Part shown: piece by piece, positions 28,296 through 35,908 of the stretch
How positions within the stretch are numbered: position 1 is the stretch's first letter
How the letters are laid out: each line of letters starts with the position of its first letter
Assembly: GCA_007751255.1 (NCBI GenBank)
Contig: CP036296.1
Location: forward strand, 3,038,001 to 3,102,000
From: Engelhardtia mirabilis
GTDB lineage: Bacteria; Planctomycetota; UBA1135; GCA-002686595
DNA length: 64,000 nucleotides
Reading direction: 5' to 3'
The notes under the pieces: model-generated
Seen by the model: only the letters and a program-made list of their open reading frames with translations
Database searches by the model: none
Told to the model about the DNA's origin: nothing
Position numbers and translations under genes: made by a program

Positions 28296-29960
28296 TCAGG
28301 GCAACAGGCTCAGGGGCGCTGCTTCACTCGCGAACGTCACCGTCGGCAGCGGGACCGTGCCGAGGGTCACGAAGGCGTGGTGCAGAGTGAGCCCGGCGAG
28401 GGCGCCGTCGAGGGGCGCTGCCAGCTGGATCGCCGCCAGGGCGCGGCCCTGGCTGTCCAGGACTCCGAAGGTCGACTGGAGCGGGCCGCTGTTCGGCGAG
28501 GACAGGGTGAAGGCCGTCCAAGCGTCGAATACCAGGGGCAGCACTTGTCCGTCCAGGTTGATCCCCGGCGCCGTGCCGGTCACCGAGCCCAGCACCAGAT
28601 ACAGCTCTCCCGCGTGGGCCTGGCCGGCATCGAGCACGAGGTCCTGACGCCCGGCCGGCGCGTAGCCCGGCACATCGTTGACGTAGCCGATGGAGCGCGC
28701 GTCGGGCACCCCCGCGAGGCTGGGGCAGCCGCTGCCGTCGATCGACCAGAGGCTGACCGAACCGGCGGCGACGCCGACCGAGTTGTCGGAGTAGGCTCCG
28801 TTGACCACCGTGTTGCCGACCAATGCCAGGGATCTCGCCGCGCCCGTGTGGTTGTTGGCCGGCCAGGACGGCGTCAGCAGCGCACCGGCGACCCAGCCCG
28901 ACGGCCCGCGGTCGTAGACGTGGACCTCACTGTGGGTGAAGGGCGCGCTGGTGTCGTTGGACGGACTACCCACGACCAGTCGGTTGGGCTCGGCGACCAT
29001 CTTCTGACCCCAACGCAGCTGCGGATCGGTCACCGGCGACAGCAGGGTCTGGCTGGCCGCGAAGGGCAGGCCCGCCGCGGGTCGCTCGAAGATCTCGATG
29101 TGGCTGGGGCAGTCCGCTGGCGTCTCGTAGACGCTGACGAACGCCTGGTTCCCGGCGAGGGCGACGTCCATCACCCCCGAGTTCTGGCTGCAGGCTGACG
29201 TCGCGAAAGTCTGGGTGTACTGCCAGGTGCCGGCGGAGCGCTCGTAGTGGTGAACGAATCCGGGCCACTGGGCGACCAGCAGTTGGTTGCCGTCCAGGTC
29301 CACGTCGCCGCCGAAGTTGGCGTTGCCGAAGCCGGCCGGGGCGGAGATGGTCGGACCGGAAATCCACAGGCTGCCGCTGCGCTCATAGGTGGCGACGGCG
29401 CCACCGGCCCAGCCCAGGCCCAGGTCGGAGTAGCCCGCGACGATCGTCGCGTCGTTGGCATCGACGGCATGGACCGCGTTGAAGCCGAGGGCGTCGCTGA
29501 CGACGCCGGTGTCGAGCTGTTGGGACAGGACGAAGTCGCTGCCTTGGCGCTCGAAGACGAAGATCGAACTGGAGACGGGAAGCCCGGTGGGCCCTACCGC
29601 CCCAGGTTCGTTGCGCGTGAGCACGGCCAGGACGTCGCCACCGAAGCCCAACTTCTCGCCGAAGAAGCGCAGGCCGGGGGCCGACGGCATGGTCACCGAC
29701 TGGCTCAGCTGCCAGCCGGCGGCACCCTGGTCGCGGAAGAGGTGGACGATTCCCTCGGTCCCCTGGGAGCCGGGTACCTCGACGTAGGAGGAGACCGCGA
29801 AGCGGTCGGCGCTGGCCGCGATGCGCAGACCGAAGCCCCCTTCGGCGGCTCCGGCGGGCGGCGTGATCGTTCGCACCTGGCACTGGGCGGACGCGATCGA
29901 GGTGAGGGTTCCGGCGGCGAGCAACAGTGCGCCGGCGCGGGCGGGGGAGAGGGTGGTCAT
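28296..29960 (-). CDS. Secreted propeller-like protein with shared C-terminal domain (paralogue 2)
   Basis: 554 residues from ATG at 29960, with AGGAGG four bases before the start and a signal peptide (AGALLLAAGTLTSIASA, cleavage near ASA-Q). Repeats such as GLRIAASADRFAVSSY, GIVHLFRDQGAAGWQLSQSV and VHVYDRGPSGWVAGALLTPS form a propeller-like region to ~residue 415. Then CPSLAGVPDARS leads into the terminal domain (RQDLVLDAGQAHAGELYLVL ... LTLHHAFVTL ... PLSLLP). Overall it parallels the 20438 protein segment by segment, including a TPSWP(P/A)(S/N)N block, so it is a paralogue 8 kb away. Function unknown. Confidence 0.8.
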   Translation of the reverse strand: MTTLSPARAGALLLAAGTLTSIASAQCQVRTITPPAGAAEGGFGLRIAASADRFAVSSYVEVPGSQGTEGIVHLFRDQGAAGWQLSQSVTMPSAPGLRFFGEKLGFGGDVLAVLTRNEPGAVGPTGLPVSSSIFVFERQGSDFVLSQQLDTGVVSDALGFNAVHAVDANDATIVAGYSDLGLGWAGGAVATYERSGSLWISGPTISAPAGFGNANFGGDVDLDGNQLLVAQWPGFVHHYERSAGTWQYTQTFATSACSQNSGVMDVALAGNQAFVSVYETPADCPSHIEIFERPAAGLPFAASQTLLSPVTDPQLRWGQKMVAEPNRLVVGSPSNDTSAPFTHSEVHVYDRGPSGWVAGALLTPSWPANNHTGAARSLALVGNTVVNGAYSDNSVGVAAGSVSLWSIDGSGCPSLAGVPDARSIGYVNDVPGYAPAGRQDLVLDAGQAHAGELYLVLGSVTGTAPGINLDGQVLPLVFDAWTAFTLSSPNSGPLQSTFGVLDSQGRALAAIQLAAPLDGALAGLTLHHAFVTLGTVPLPTVTFASEAAPLSLLP

Positions 29961-30368
29961 GGGGCCTCCTATTGGCCTGCGGGAAGTTGGCTCGGAGATC
30001 CGGAAAGGCGGATTCGAGGACCGGGCCGAGTCCGAGCCTAGATCGCCGGCGGCCGGCGGCAAGCGGGGATGGGACCCTCTGCTCTCGCCAGCGGCCTGCC
30101 AGCCGTCAATTCCAACGGCGTGGGCCGACGCGGATCGCGCCAGGAAACCCCTGAACTCTGTCCGAACAGGGTTCCAGGCCCACTTGGGGCCGCCGCTCCG
30201 CCAGTTGCCCGCGCCCCGACGGCGCCTAGTGACCGCGACCGATCCGAGGCGACGGCGATCAGCGTTGAGACCCCGCTCGGCATCCCGGTACCCTCCCCGG
30301 CTCCCTTCCCGCCGGCCAACGCTGTGTGGGTCCCTCCGTATCTCCTCCCAGCGCCACTCGAGCCCCCC
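29961..30368. other. Divergent intergenic region upstream of the ABC exporter operon
   Basis: About 400 bases with no supported gene. Read leftward, CTAGGCTCGGACTCGG at 30025-30040 gives a possible -10 (TAGGCT) for the propeller gene. The rightward frame of the ABC ATPase is open back to 30069 but the extra residues are Pro/Ala-rich and unlike any ATPase N-terminus. Confidence 0.45.
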
Positions 30369-31604
30369 TTGATCGACGCACGCGACCTGACCAAGACCTT
30401 CGGTGCCCACACGGCGGTCGACGACATCTCGTTCCGCCTGGAGCAGGGCGAGGTGGTCGGCTTCCTGGGCCCCAACGGCGCCGGCAAGACGACCACCATG
30501 CGGATGCTCACCGGCTACCTCCCGGCGACCCGCGGGACGATCCGGGTGGGGGGCTTCGACGTGCTGCGCGAGTCGATGCAGGTGCGTCGCCGGCTGGGCT
30601 ACCTGCCCGAGAACGTGCCCCTGTACCGCGAGTATCGGGTCGAGGAGATGTTGCTGTTCCAGGCGCGGCTGCACCGCATGTCGAAGGCCGACGCCAAGCG
30701 CCGCTGCGGCGAGGTGCTCGAGCAGGTCGGCCTGACAGACCGCCGCCGCTCGCGCATCGGCGACCTGTCCCGCGGGCTGCGTCAACGGGCGGGCCTGGCC
30801 GTGGCGCTGCTGCCGAATCCGGACGTGCTGATCCTCGACGAGCCCACCAGCGGCCTGGACCCGATCCAGCGGCTCGAGGTGCGCGCGCTAATCCGGGACT
30901 TGGCAGCCCAGCACACGGTGCTCTTGTCCTCGCACATCCTGGCCGAGGTCGAGGCCGTCTGTCCGCGGGTGATCATCCTGGCCGAGGGTCGCATCGCCGC
31001 CGACGGCACGCCCGAGCGCCTGGTCTCCGAGCTGGGCGGAGGGGGCCACGTGCGCTTCGAAGCCGTGGTCGGTGACGCCGCCGTTGCGCGCGAGATCCTG
31101 GAGTCCCTGCCCGGCGTGAGTCGAGTGGAAGACGACGGGCGCCTGGGCATCCACCACCAGTTCGACGTCTACGGCTCCGAGGACCTGCGCGAGGACGTGG
31201 GGGCCCTGTCGGCGGCCAAGGGCTGGGCCATCCGCGAGTTGTCCTGGCGCCAGCCGACCCTCGAGCAGCTCTTCGCGCGCATCGCCCTGGGCCTCGACAA
31301 GGAGGCACAACTGCCGAGCGACCGGCCGGTGGTGACCGCGCCCGCCGCCGACGAGCCGGTCAAGCTGGTCTACAACCTCGATCCCTTCGCCGGCGGCGCC
31401 GAGCGTCCACTGGATGCACCCGTGGATGCGGCCGCCGCCAAGAAGCCCGCGGCGCCGACCCTCAACCCCTTCGAGAACTTCGGACAGTCCGCGCCCGCCG
31501 CGCCGCCCAAGCCCGCGGGTCCGACCCTCAATCCCTTCGAGAACTTCGGACGACCGGCGCCCTCCGAGGACGACCCCAACCGCGACGTCGGGGGTGAGGG
31601 GTGA
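30369..31604 (+). CDS. ABC transporter ATP-binding protein (GldA/NatA-like) with repeated C-terminal peptide
   Basis: 411 residues from TTG at 30369, chosen because MIDARDLTKTFGAHTAVDD is the expected ABC start; GTG 30324 would add 15 residues. Walker A is GPNGAGKT (34-41), signature LSRGLRQ (133-139), Walker B VLILDEP (153-159), with a switch His in LLSSHILAE. Residues ~230-320 are the domain common to ABC-2 ATPases. The tail (~330-411) is Pro/Ala-rich and contains the identical decapeptide PTLNPFENFG twice (about 363-372 and 385-394), an odd feature that could be a docking motif. It is the first gene of a four-gene operon with GldF-, GldG- and DUF4340-type partners, overlapping the permease by 4 bases. 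Confidence 0.92.
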   Translation: MIDARDLTKTFGAHTAVDDISFRLEQGEVVGFLGPNGAGKTTTMRMLTGYLPATRGTIRVGGFDVLRESMQVRRRLGYLPENVPLYREYRVEEMLLFQARLHRMSKADAKRRCGEVLEQVGLTDRRRSRIGDLSRGLRQRAGLAVALLPNPDVLILDEPTSGLDPIQRLEVRALIRDLAAQHTVLLSSHILAEVEAVCPRVIILAEGRIAADGTPERLVSELGGGGHVRFEAVVGDAAVAREILESLPGVSRVEDDGRLGIHHQFDVYGSEDLREDVGALSAAKGWAIRELSWRQPTLEQLFARIALGLDKEAQLPSDRPVVTAPAADEPVKLVYNLDPFAGGAERPLDAPVDAAAAKKPAAPTLNPFENFGQSAPAAPPKPAGPTLNPFENFGRPAPSEDDPNRDVGGEG

Positions 31605-32350
31605 GCGGCGCCGTCGCGATCTTCCGGCGCGAGTTGTCGGGCCTGTTCTTCCAGCCCCTGGCCTGGGTGCTGTTGTTCCTGGCGCTGCTCTTCAACGGCT
31701 ACCTGTTCACCTACTACGTGCAGGCCACCGAGGGCGACGTGACCGAGGCGATGCTGCTCTCCCTGGGCCAGGCCCTGCCCTTCTGGGGCGTGCTGTGCGT
31801 GCTGGCGCCCCTGATCACCATGCGGATGATCAGCGAGGAATCGCGCAACGGCGTGCTCGAGTTCCTCTTGACCGCGCCCGTGACCGACGCCGCGGTGGTC
31901 GCCGGCAAGCTGCTCGCCGCGACGTTCTTCTTCGCCGTGCTGTGGTCTTCGGTGCCGCTCTACGGCCTGGTGATCGACCTGCTCGGGACCTCGCCCGACT
32001 GGGGCCAGCTGCTCACGGCCTACGCCGGTAGCGTGCTGCTCTCGGCCTTCTTCTGCGCCCTCGGCCTGTTCGCCAGCACCCTCACCTCGACCCCGGCCCT
32101 GGCCGCCTTCCTGGCCTTCCTGCTGAACATCGGCTTCCTCTTGCTGCCGCTGCTCAAGCGCGTGCTCGTCGGCGTGGTCTCCGAGGACCTGCTCGAGGCC
32201 GCCGTGGCCAAGGTCGACGTGATGACCCGCTTCCAATCGTCCTTCATGGTCGGCGCCCTCGACACGGGCCACCTGGTGTTCTTCCTGGCCTGGACCGGCG
32301 CGCTCCTGTTCGCCACCGTGCGCCTGCTCGAGACGCGGAGGTGGAGCTGA
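31601..32350 (+). CDS. ABC-2 type permease (GldF-like)
   Basis: A 249-residue integral membrane protein starting with GTG at 31601 inside the ATPase stop (GTGA). It begins IFRRELSGLFFQPLAWVLLF, the usual ABC-2/GldF start, and has about six hydrophobic helices. Between helices 2 and 3 is the conserved MRMISEESRNGVLEFLLTAP segment, which couples to the ATPase in this family. With GldG and DUF4340 partners it forms an exporter-like complex that in Bacteroidetes supports gliding, but whose substrate in planctomycetes is unknown. Confidence 0.92.
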   Translation: MSGAVAIFRRELSGLFFQPLAWVLLFLALLFNGYLFTYYVQATEGDVTEAMLLSLGQALPFWGVLCVLAPLITMRMISEESRNGVLEFLLTAPVTDAAVVAGKLLAATFFFAVLWSSVPLYGLVIDLLGTSPDWGQLLTAYAGSVLLSAFFCALGLFASTLTSTPALAAFLAFLLNIGFLLLPLLKRVLVGVVSEDLLEAAVAKVDVMTRFQSSFMVGALDTGHLVFFLAWTGALLFATVRLLETRRWS

Positions 32351-33930
32351 TGGTCGCCCGCACCTTCACCCGCTGGACCCGCGCGTCGCTCTCGATCCAG
32401 GTCGCCTTCGCGGTGCTGCTGTCGATTGCGGCTGCGGTGCTCGTCATCGGCCTGGCCGAGCAGCCGCGCTTTCGAGCCCGCGTCGACCTGACCGAGAGCG
32501 GGCGCAACAGCCTCGACTCCCAGACCGTGGCCCTGCTCGAGTCGCTCGAGGAGGAGGTCCAGGTCGACCTCTTCTTCCGCGCCCAGACCGGCGCCCTCGG
32601 CCCGCCCCTGGCCGAGGTGCAGCAGCGCACGCGCGAGCTGCTCTTCGTGGCCGGCGAGGCGGTCCCCGGCTCCCTGGACGTCACCGACCACGACCTCTAC
32701 TCGCGCGAGGGCCGAGCCGCGGCCGACGAGCGCATGCGCGAACTCGGCGTCTCCGTGATCCAGGTCATGGTGATCTCGATCGGCGAGCGGCGCGCCGTTT
32801 TGGGCGTGGACACCGACCTCGCCACCTTCGATCCGGGCGACCCGAACCCGCGTAGCTACCGCGCGCCCTCGGTGGCCTCCTACCGCGGCGAAGAGGCCTT
32901 CGACGAGGCCCTGGCGCGGCTCTTGAGCGAGCGCAGCCCGCGCGTGCTCTTCGCCACCGGCCACGGCGAGTACGGCATCGACCCGGTCCCCGCGGCCGAG
33001 CGTCAGACCCTGCGCGCGGCCTCGTTGCTGGGCGCCGAGCTACGCGGCGAAGGCTTCGACGTGGGCACCTGGGACCCCCTGCGCGACGGAGGCGTGCCGG
33101 CCGACTGCGACGTGCTCGCGATCATCGGACCGGACCAGCCCTATCCCGCCAACCACGCCGACGCGGTGGCGGCGTTCGTGGAGCGCGGTGGCGGCCTGAT
33201 GGTCGCCGTGGACGACGGCCTGTTCATGCGCGACGACGCCCTCTCGGAGCTGCTCGCGCGCTACGGCATGGGCATCCAGCGCGGCATCGTCAATGCCCCG
33301 GTCCGCAATCCCCTCTCGGGCAGCCTCGAGTCCGGCTTCGAGCAGTGCGCCCTGTTGGACGTGTCCGAGGATCGACTGTCGAACGGCCACCCGATCACCG
33401 CGCCCCTGCGCGAGCGTGGCCGCCGCCTGCGCCTGTGGCGCTCGCGCAGCTTCGAGCGCTTGCCCGCGCCGGCGGGCGCCGTGCTGTTGGACCTGGTGCA
33501 GACGCCCGAGAACGCCTGGCGCGACCTGCCGGACGACTTCGGCCGTTGGAACTTCATCTACGAGCCCAAGCGCGAGGATCGCTCGCCCGCTCACCTGGCC
33601 TTGGCAGCGCAGATCAGCGTCGACGGATCCAGCGCGGTCGATGGGGGGCTCGGCGCCGCGGACGACGATGCACGCATCGTCGCCGTGGGGGCTGCCAGCG
33701 CCTTCGACGACGAGTTCGTGACGATCAACCTCGACTTCGCGCGCAACGCCTTCAACTGGCTGGTCGACCGCGACCTGCGCATCCGCGTGGCCGAGCGCGA
33801 CCCATTCGAGGCGCGCATCGACACGCGACGCGGTACGGCCTTCCCGGTCCTCTCGAAGGTGGCCCTGTTCGGATTGCCGGGCCTGTGCCTGGCCCTGGGC
33901 TGTTTCGTGGCCTGGCGTCGCCGCCGCTGA
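32350..33930 (+). CDS. GldG-like ABC transporter auxiliary protein
   Basis: 526 residues from ATG at 32350, which overlaps the permease stop by one base (TGATG) behind a GGAGGTGG ribosome site at 32337-32344; GTG 32341 is an alternative. One N-terminal helix (about 16-37) and one C-terminal helix (VALFGLPGLCLALGCFVAW) bracket an outer domain. RFRARVDLTESGRNSLDSQT is the GldG hallmark. VLFATGHGEYG and GGGLMVAVDDGLF lie in its Rossmann-like ABC_transp_aux domain. It presumably forms the periplasmic part of the ATPase-permease complex. Confidence 0.9.
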   Translation: MVARTFTRWTRASLSIQVAFAVLLSIAAAVLVIGLAEQPRFRARVDLTESGRNSLDSQTVALLESLEEEVQVDLFFRAQTGALGPPLAEVQQRTRELLFVAGEAVPGSLDVTDHDLYSREGRAAADERMRELGVSVIQVMVISIGERRAVLGVDTDLATFDPGDPNPRSYRAPSVASYRGEEAFDEALARLLSERSPRVLFATGHGEYGIDPVPAAERQTLRAASLLGAELRGEGFDVGTWDPLRDGGVPADCDVLAIIGPDQPYPANHADAVAAFVERGGGLMVAVDDGLFMRDDALSELLARYGMGIQRGIVNAPVRNPLSGSLESGFEQCALLDVSEDRLSNGHPITAPLRERGRRLRLWRSRSFERLPAPAGAVLLDLVQTPENAWRDLPDDFGRWNFIYEPKREDRSPAHLALAAQISVDGSSAVDGGLGAADDDARIVAVGAASAFDDEFVTINLDFARNAFNWLVDRDLRIRVAERDPFEARIDTRRGTAFPVLSKVALFGLPGLCLALGCFVAWRRRR

Positions 33931-33967
33931 GGACCGCCGGTCCCGCTGTCTCCGCTACCAAGAACCG

Positions 33968-35779
33968 ATGCACCTCCGTACGACGCTCGCCCTGCTCCTG
34001 GTTGTCCTCGCGCTCGGCGCCCTAGCCTGGTGGGGCGGTGACGGGCAGGAGACGGATCCGATCGCGCAGTTGGATCGCCCCCTGTTCTCGGGGCTCGAGT
34101 CCTCGCGCGTCGTGGGCCTGCGCGTGGACTTCACCGATCGCGAGCTGACCCTGGAGCTGGAGCGGGGCCCGTCGGGGAGCTGGTCCCTGATCGCGCCGGT
34201 GAGCTTCGCGGCGGACCCCGGGCCGGTGAAGCACCTGCTCGACCTGGTCACCCGCAGCCGAGCGGAGCTGGCGCCCCTGATGACGCCCGACGCGGTCGGA
34301 CTGGATCCGGGCGTGGTCGAGATCGAGGTGATCGAGTCCCTGGCCGACGGGAGCACGCGCAGTCGATCGATCCAACTGGGCGAGACCGACTTCGACGGCG
34401 CCCAAGTCTTTGCCACGATCCGCGCAGGGGGCGCCGACGACGAGCTGGCGGACGCCGTCTACCGCGTGCCCCGCGCCCTGTTGACGGCGGTCGACCTGCC
34501 CCTGGTGGAGTGGCGTGAGCGGCGGCTACTCCAGGCCAGTTCGCGCGACGTGATCGTCTTCCGCCGGCGCGGAAGTCTGCCGGAGATGGACGGCTCCTTC
34601 GATCCCGCCTTCGCCGGTGAGCTCGACCTGGACTTCGAGTTGGCCGCGAACCAGTTCTACGCCACCGCGCCCTACCGCGCGCGGCTGCATCCCTCGGCGG
34701 TCGAGCCCCTGCGTCTGGCCATTGCCGGCGCACGGGCGCGACGCTTCCTGGCCGACGACACCAGCGACCTGCGGCCATTCGGCCTCGAGCCGCCGGCCTT
34801 CACGATCGAGGTCGAGCTGCGCGATGGCGTCCGCCAGCGGGTTCTGTTCGGCGTGATGCCCGACCCCGGGGCCGACCCTGCGGACCGGCGTTGGACCGCG
34901 TTGGTCGAGGGGCGCCCGGTCGTCTACGAGTTGAACCCGGTGGATGTGCGCATCCTCTCGGCGCCCGTGGACCAGCTCCTGGATTACGACGTGATCAACG
35001 TGCTCGCCACCGGGGTCTTCGGGCTCGAGCTACGAGTTGACGGTGCCGAGGTCGGCCTGGAGCGCGACAACCTCGGTTGGACCGTCGCGGACTCCGCGGC
35101 GACGGGCGACGAGCCCCGGCGCGCGGACGAGGGCGCGGTGGCCGACCTGTTGGGTGAAGTCCTGAGCGCGGAGGTGGCGGCGTTCCTGACCGAGCCCGAG
35201 CAGCGCGAGCAACCCGTCACCGGCCGCGTCTCCGTGCGGCTCGAGGGCGGCGAGGAGATCGGCGCCGACGTGGGGCCGCGCATCGAGTACCGCGGTCTCG
35301 AGGGGCGTTTGGTGCGGCGCGACGGCGAAGACCTGTGGGGCCTGGTGACCGTGGACCTGGACGGACTCGCCACGACGGACCAGAGCTCCCTGCTCAGCGC
35401 CTACGTGTTTCGGTTGGACGAGCTGAACCAGGCCACGATCGAGCTCGCCGGCGACGAGCGCAGCGCGACCTGGCGCCGCGACCCGCAACAGGGCCTGTGG
35501 AGCCGCGCGGGGGCGAGCGGCGAGGATCGCGAGTTCGCACTGCAGGTGGAGAGCATTCTGGCACCGCGGGTGCGCCGCTGGCTCGAGGTGGACTCTGGCG
35601 CCGTGATGGAGAGCGCGCTATCGGTCGAGATCGTCGATCGGGCCGGCCGCAGCCAGACCTACGAGCTGGGTCGCATGGCGGTCGGCGGCGAGAGCCTTTC
35701 CGTGGTGCGCGCCGGAGTGCGGACCGGTGAGATCGCTCCGCGGTTGACCGAGACTCTGGTCGACCTCCTGGCGCGCTGA
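33968..35779 (+). CDS. DUF4340-domain envelope protein, fourth gene of the ABC exporter operon
   Basis: 603 residues: an N-terminal membrane segment (LALLLVVLALGALAWWGG, about 7-24) and a large outer part with repeated DUF4340-like units. Typical strings are SSRVVGLRVDFTDRELTLEL, WSLIAPVSFAADPGPVKHLL, and later DVINVLATGVFGLELRVD. DUF4340 proteins commonly follow GldG genes and are thought to work with them. It starts 37 bases after the GldG stop, so the four genes should be one transcript. Two small hairpins follow it. Substrate and role unknown. Confidence 0.85.
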   Translation: MHLRTTLALLLVVLALGALAWWGGDGQETDPIAQLDRPLFSGLESSRVVGLRVDFTDRELTLELERGPSGSWSLIAPVSFAADPGPVKHLLDLVTRSRAELAPLMTPDAVGLDPGVVEIEVIESLADGSTRSRSIQLGETDFDGAQVFATIRAGGADDELADAVYRVPRALLTAVDLPLVEWRERRLLQASSRDVIVFRRRGSLPEMDGSFDPAFAGELDLDFELAANQFYATAPYRARLHPSAVEPLRLAIAGARARRFLADDTSDLRPFGLEPPAFTIEVELRDGVRQRVLFGVMPDPGADPADRRWTALVEGRPVVYELNPVDVRILSAPVDQLLDYDVINVLATGVFGLELRVDGAEVGLERDNLGWTVADSAATGDEPRRADEGAVADLLGEVLSAEVAAFLTEPEQREQPVTGRVSVRLEGGEEIGADVGPRIEYRGLEGRLVRRDGEDLWGLVTVDLDGLATTDQSSLLSAYVFRLDELNQATIELAGDERSATWRRDPQQGLWSRAGASGEDREFALQVESILAPRVRRWLEVDSGAVMESALSVEIVDRAGRSQTYELGRMAVGGESLSVVRAGVRTGEIAPRLTETLVDLLAR

Positions 35780-35820
35780 GCGGCGGGGGCTGGCCGCTCG
35801 GCGGGGCCGAGTCGCCCCGC
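35778..35820 (+). terminator. Double hairpin ending the ABC exporter operon
   Basis: Two consecutive 7-bp perfect stems: GAGCGGC/GCCGCTC (35778-35799) and GCGGGGC/GCCCCGC (35801-35820). They overlap the stop codon and precede the mrfA promoter region. Confidence 0.45.
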
Positions 35821-35843
35821 TGTGGCCCGGATCGAGGGGACCG

Positions 35844-35873
35844 TTGCCGCCCACGGCTCCGCCGGGCTAGGCT
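35844..35873 (+). promoter_or_regulatory. Possible mrfA promoter
   Basis: TTGCCG (35844-35849), an 18-base spacer and TAGGCT (35868-35873, in GGGCTAGGCTGCGCCC) resemble -35 and -10 elements. The ATG follows 35 bases later. This is the clearest -35/-10 pair I see for the shared GGCTAnnnT pattern. Confidence 0.4.
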
Positions 35874-35908
35874 GCGCCCTAACGGAAAGCGAACGCCTCC
35901 GTCCCGCC

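Noticed and set aside
25988-28390. 800-residue rightward open frame
   Set aside because: Antisense of the two carboxypeptidase-regulatory-like genes, which have signal or anchor segments and recognisable domains.
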